Position numbers and translations under genes: made by a program. A DNA stretch of 64,000 bases from Lentzea aerocolonigenes (GTDB lineage: Bacteria > Actinomycetota > Actinomycetes > Mycobacteriales > Pseudonocardiaceae): assembly GCF_000974445.1 (NCBI RefSeq), contig NZ_BBOJ01000008.1, forward strand, positions 124,001 through 188,000, given 5' to 3'. This document shows, one piece after another, positions 61,024 through 64,000 of this stretch. Every line of letters starts with the position of its first letter. Within the stretch, counting starts at the first letter, position 1. The notes beneath the pieces are model-generated. The model saw only the letters and a list, made by a program, of their open reading frames with translations. It was not told the origin of the DNA and made no database searches.

Positions 61024-61611
61024 TCACGCCTCGACCAGGCCGGGCCGTTCCGGGTGGTCGTAGCGCACGAAGAGGTCGGCCACCGGGTCGTAGTCGTCGA
61101 ACGCGGGCAGCGTCCACTCCTCGGCGGTCTTGCGCCTGAGCGCGCTGGGGGAGAGCCACAGGTGCACCGTGAGCTCGGCGGGCAGCCAACGGTCGAGCAT
61201 CAGGGTGCCGTCGACGAGCACGACACCGTTCTCCGGCAGGTCGACGTACTCCGCGCGGCTCGCCCGGTCGGTGGCCGCGTTCCACAGCGACGGCAGCACC
61301 TTGCCGTCCGGCGCGGGGTCGAGGACCTCGCGCTGTAGGCCCTTGTAGTCGAACCAGTCGTGCCGGTAGGAGTACGGGTCGGTGCGGCCGTGTTCCAGCC
61401 GCACCGACGCCGGGCGCAGGAAGTCCTGAATGGACACTCGCTGGACCGTGCGGCCCAAGGAGCGCAACGGTTCCACGACGGCGTCCGCGAGCCTCCCCGG
61501 CTCGGCGGCGGGTGCCGCGTCGATCAGCACCCGCACCCGGCCGTCCATCTCGCCGATGCGGTCGACGATCTCCGTCACGAGCGTGTCGAACGTGAGAGGC
61601 CGGACCTTCAC
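61024..61611 (-). CDS. Uridine-kinase-like protein with degenerate P-loop
   Basis: 195 residues from a GTG overlapping the DUF402 stop codon (GTGA). The fold is that of uridine/phosphoribulokinase-like proteins: RVLIDAAPAAEPGRLADAVV at the P-loop position, VSIQDFLRPASVRLEHGR, SYRHDWFDYKGLQREVLDP, and NGVVLVDGTLMLDRWLPAEL. The P-loop lacks the canonical GxxGxGK(S/T): the lysine and preceding glycines are missing. So ATP binding is doubtful and it may be a catalytically altered member. The substrate is unknown. Confidence 0.75.
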   Translation of the reverse strand: MKVRPLTFDTLVTEIVDRIGEMDGRVRVLIDAAPAAEPGRLADAVVEPLRSLGRTVQRVSIQDFLRPASVRLEHGRTDPYSYRHDWFDYKGLQREVLDPAPDGKVLPSLWNAATDRASRAEYVDLPENGVVLVDGTLMLDRWLPAELTVHLWLSPSALRRKTAEEWTLPAFDDYDPVADLFVRYDHPERPGLVEA

Positions 61612-62150
61612 GGCTGCCAGTCCGCCCAGGCCGTGTCCCACCAGATGTCACCGGAGGCGAGCATCTTCTCGATCTTGATGCCCTCCGCCCGGATCGACTC
61701 GGCCTCCTCTGCGGAGTACTTGCCCGAGGCGACCTGCTCCTCGAACTCGTCGAGGTCGCGCTGCTCCCAGGTGCCGTCGGGAGCCAGGGTGTAGTCCAGC
61801 GCGTGGTCGAGGGTCTCGAACCCGTCCTCGACGCGCCGGTAGGGCGCCTGGAGGTTCAGGTAGTAGTTGCCGAAGACCCGGTCGTCGCCCTTCCAGAACA
61901 GGTCGACGGAGTAGGCGTCGCCCGGCCGGTGCAGCATGAGCTTGCCGTGGCCTCGCCAGAAGCCGCGGTCGGGCTTGTCCCACGGGTGCGGGTGGTGGTG
62001 GTCGGGGTAGGTGAGCCGGGTACCCGGTTCCACGAACACCGCGAGCAGCCCCGGCTCGTCGACGATCACCCTCGTCGGCATCTCCGACCAGACCTTGCCG
62101 TGCAGCACCTCACGCCGCACCACGACCTCACCCGGCGTGAACCACCTCAT
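61608..62150 (-). CDS. DUF402-domain protein
   Basis: 180 residues. DUF402 (nucleoside di/triphosphate phosphatase-like) features: GKLMLHRPGDAYSVDLFWKG, FGNYYLNLQAPYRRVEDGFE, TLDHALDYTLAPDGTWEQRD and a C-terminal helical segment. The Asp/Lys/Tyr cluster in YYLNLQ--YRR--D-FETLDH-LD fits the metal-dependent phosphatase site of this family. Its start overlaps the monooxygenase end by 23 bases, and its stop overlaps the kinase-like gene start, so the three are one coupled operon. Confidence 0.85.
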   Translation of the reverse strand: MRWFTPGEVVVRREVLHGKVWSEMPTRVIVDEPGLLAVFVEPGTRLTYPDHHHPHPWDKPDRGFWRGHGKLMLHRPGDAYSVDLFWKGDDRVFGNYYLNLQAPYRRVEDGFETLDHALDYTLAPDGTWEQRDLDEFEEQVASGKYSAEEAESIRAEGIKIEKMLASGDIWWDTAWADWQP

Positions 62151-63402
62151 GGGCTGAACTTACGTGATCACGCCGCGCCGCGTCCTGGGCCATCATCCTC
62201 CGCTTGAGCGCGGGCACGGCGTTGGTCACGCGCAGGAACGTCCGCAGGAACGCGAGCACGATCCGTCCGATGACGGGCTTGTGGATCGCGCCGTTGCCGT
62301 CCATCTGCGCGCGCGAGGCCAGCACCGCCTCGAACCCGTACTGGATCATCTCCCGCTCGTACTCGGAGATCGCCTGGACGACGTCCTTGCCGTGGTGGGC
62401 CTCCGTGAGCTTGCGGCAGAGCAGTTCCGCGTCCCGCAACGCCGTGTTCGCGCCGATGCCGCGGCCGGGCGTCATGAGGTGGATCGAGTCGCCGATCATC
62501 GTGACGTTGCTCGCCTCCCACGGTTCCAGCGGTTCGGACGTGCGGACCTTGATCGGGAACACGGTCGCGGGGTCGGCCAGCGCGAAGAGCTTGCGCAGGT
62601 TCGGGTGGAACTTCGGCGTCATGTCCAGCACGACCTGCTTGAGCTGCTCCTGGCTCAGGCCCTTGAGGTCCCCGAACTTGTCGTGCGAGGCCGCGTAGCC
62701 CCACATGATGTAGTCGTCCTCGGCGCTCCTCCCGTCGAAGCGCATGACGTGGATGATCACGAACGCGCCCTTCGGCCCGTACAGCAACGTCACGCCGCCG
62801 TCGGCCTGCGGCGGCAGGAGGTTCGCGTTCTCCGGCGTGAGCGGCAGCTTGGCCGCGATCGACGTGATGCCGGTGTCCACGATCTTCGCGTGCGGCAGGT
62901 ACTGCCTGCGCACCTTGGACTGCGCCCCGTCCGCGCCGACCAGCACGTCACCGGTCTCGGACGTGCCGTCGTCGAAGAACGCCGTGACCGAGCCGTCGTC
63001 GTTGCGGCTGAAGTGCGTGAACGTCTTGTCGAACCGGACGACGTCGTCCAGGCCGTTCAGCAGCGCCGTCCGCATCGCGATCCGGCTGACCGAGTTCTCC
63101 CGGTGGGCGGGGTCCTTGGCCTGAGGGATCTCGCCGACCAGCAGCTCCCCGTACTTCTCGGTCCGCATGTTGATCCGCACCGCCGGTCGCGCGGTGGTGC
63201 GGACGAACTCGGCGAACACGTCCGGCGGCAAGCAGCTCTGCAACGCCTTGCTGCCGTCCGGGCTGATCCCGACCCGGAACCCGATCAACATGCTGCGCGG
63301 CGTGCGGTCGCGTTCGAACAGCGCCACCTCCACGCCGGCCTTCTTCAGCCCGTGCGCCAGGCACAGGCCACCTGTCCCCGCTCCGATGATGAGCACCCGC
63401 AT
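62128..63402 (-). CDS. FAD-dependent monooxygenase (aromatic hydroxylase type)
   Basis: 424 residues from the ATG at 63402 behind GGGGAGG. FAD site VLIIGAGTGGLCLAHGLKKA, Glu-Arg after the second strand (VALFERDR), the middle DG motif VLVGADGAQSKVRR, and VTMIGDSIHLMTPGRGIGAN with NTALRDAELLCRKL. Resembles class A hydroxylases acting on aromatic polyketides or tetracycline-like compounds. The substrate is unknown. A 13-bp TetR-type palindrome sits just before the start. Confidence 0.88.
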   Translation of the reverse strand: MRVLIIGAGTGGLCLAHGLKKAGVEVALFERDRTPRSMLIGFRVGISPDGSKALQSCLPPDVFAEFVRTTARPAVRINMRTEKYGELLVGEIPQAKDPAHRENSVSRIAMRTALLNGLDDVVRFDKTFTHFSRNDDGSVTAFFDDGTSETGDVLVGADGAQSKVRRQYLPHAKIVDTGITSIAAKLPLTPENANLLPPQADGGVTLLYGPKGAFVIIHVMRFDGRSAEDDYIMWGYAASHDKFGDLKGLSQEQLKQVVLDMTPKFHPNLRKLFALADPATVFPIKVRTSEPLEPWEASNVTMIGDSIHLMTPGRGIGANTALRDAELLCRKLTEAHHGKDVVQAISEYEREMIQYGFEAVLASRAQMDGNGAIHKPVIGRIVLAFLRTFLRVTNAVPALKRRMMAQDAARRDHVSSAHEVVHAG

Positions 63403-63414
63403 GACAGCCTCCCC

Positions 63415-63431
63415 TACTAAGTCTCTTAGCA
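63415..63431. promoter_or_regulatory. TetR-type operator candidate before the monooxygenase operon
   Basis: CTAAG-TCT-CTTAG perfect inverted repeat (63417-63429), 14 bases upstream of the monooxygenase start, in an AT-rich patch. No TetR gene is in view on this side. Confidence 0.5.
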
Positions 63432-63532
63432 AGAAAGATATTCAGTTCGTGAGACTCTTGTCAAACACTTCTAGTGGGGCAGCTGGCTCGCCACGTCGGA
63501 GAGCTGCACGAATGGATCCCGCGCCTGGGCGA

Positions 63533-63555
63533 AGGAGTGCGAGACACGCACTCCT
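63533..63555 (-). terminator. Hairpin after the GAF-regulator gene
   Basis: A 9-bp perfect stem AGGAGTGCG/CGCACTCCT with a five-base loop, about 110 bases after the minus-strand partial gene and before the monooxygenase promoter. Confidence 0.45.
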
Positions 63556-63662
63556 GGCGGTGGGTCGCGTGTTCGAGGTGTTCAGCAGTGGCCCCGCAGC
63601 GCCTCTCCTGAGGGGCGGTCCTCCGCTCGCGGTGACCGACTGGGCCACAAGGCGGCGCGATC

Positions 63663-64000
63663 TCAGAAGTCGTCGCTGCCGAGCCGCTTCAACCGCGCCG
63701 ACCCGATCGAACGCCGCACGTCGTCCGCCGGCAGCAGCCTGACCAGCTGTTCCAGCGCCTCGACGTCGTGCTCGCCGGAGTCGGTCTGCGTGAACGTCCA
63801 CAGCGCGTTCGCGTCCCCGCGCGAAAGCACGGCCTTGCGCACGCCGGTCGCGAGGTCGTCCCGCTCGGCCAGCACGAACGGTGCCTCGGAGCGGCGCAGC
63901 AGGGAGCCGCGGTAGCGGGAGGCGGCCAGCGGGACGTCGCCGTCCTTGAGCGCGGCACGGACGGCGAGGAAGTCCGCCTCGACGTCCGCGGTGAGCCGGT
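63663..64000 (-). CDS. C-terminus of a GAF-domain-type transcriptional regulator, partial
   Basis: About 112 C-terminal residues; the 5' part lies beyond the window. The reading LTADVEADFLAVRAALKDGD followed by YRGSLLRRSEAPFVLAERDD and DVEALEQLVRLLPADDVRRS, ending RLKRLGSDDF, is the conserved tail of actinobacterial GAF-domain DNA-binding regulators (the LT-DVE-----YRGPLLPRS-AP type), often next to aldehyde dehydrogenase genes. The DNA-binding part is not visible. Confidence 0.7.
   Translation of the reverse strand, partial: RLTADVEADFLAVRAALKDGDVPLAASRYRGSLLRRSEAPFVLAERDDLATGVRKAVLSRGDANALWTFTQTDSGEHDVEALEQLVRLLPADDVRRSIGSARLKRLGSDDF

Overview
The window reads as chromosome of a high-GC actinomycete, most likely a member of the Pseudonocardiales (Lentzea/Saccharothrix/Amycolatopsis-like). 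The reasons are dense GC-rich coding, GTG/TTG starts, tRNA genes without an encoded CCA, ESX (type VII) EspG/PPE/DUF3558 genes, paired ECF sigma and membrane-protein genes, an actinobacterial oligoribonuclease, and a stand-alone DNA polymerase I-like protein. Family names come from reading the translations; no database search was possible.

Layout. 1-14.99 kb: a truncated M20 amidohydrolase, a secreted tachylectin-like lectin, then a polymorphic-toxin locus: a LamG/DNRLRE exported protein, a 2224-residue Rhs/YD protein with a Hint domain and a C-terminal toxin, and an overlapping immunity candidate. A BtrH-like protein and an ECF sigma/membrane-protein pair follow. 15.0-18.0 kb: an 81-bp duplication of the 3' half of tRNA-Lys plus its terminator brackets a carboxylesterase/TetR pair, the signature of a small tRNA-integrated islet. 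18-28 kb: L,D-transpeptidase, ABC-F ATPase, tRNA-His, oligoribonuclease, HerA-like ATPase, MFS/GlxA-type regulator pair and two PH-domain membrane proteins. 28-31 kb: a 43-codon secreted-peptide gene divergent from an HTH-TPR regulator, followed by a TPR-LuxR regulator. 31-38.4 kb: acyl-CoA synthetase, ferredoxin-reductase-like flavoprotein, MarR/azoreductase pair, NUDIX hydrolase, and a divergent MFS/rifampin-monooxygenase pair sharing a rifamycin-associated-element-like palindrome. 38.5-46.6 kb: TPR protein, small exported protein, SecDF fusion, VOC protein, FMN hydroxy-acid oxidase, then a four-gene orphan ESX substrate cluster. 46.7-52 kb: terpene-cyclase-like protein, AraC regulator, a small secreted-protein gene broken by an in-frame TGA, tRNA-Val, GH16-CBM6 glucanase and a Pol I-like polymerase. 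52-64 kb: NTPase-TPR protein, proline catabolism (PruA/PutB with a PucR-type regulator), YidC paralogue, a second ECF sigma/membrane pair, an operon of FAD monooxygenase, DUF402 and uridine-kinase-like genes, and the C-terminus of a GAF-type regulator.

Most promising for something undescribed: the divergent secreted-peptide/HTH-TPR regulator pair at 28.0-29.4 kb, which has the architecture of an RRNPP-type peptide signalling system; the tRNA-Lys islet; and the shared control region of the putative rifamycin efflux and inactivation genes.
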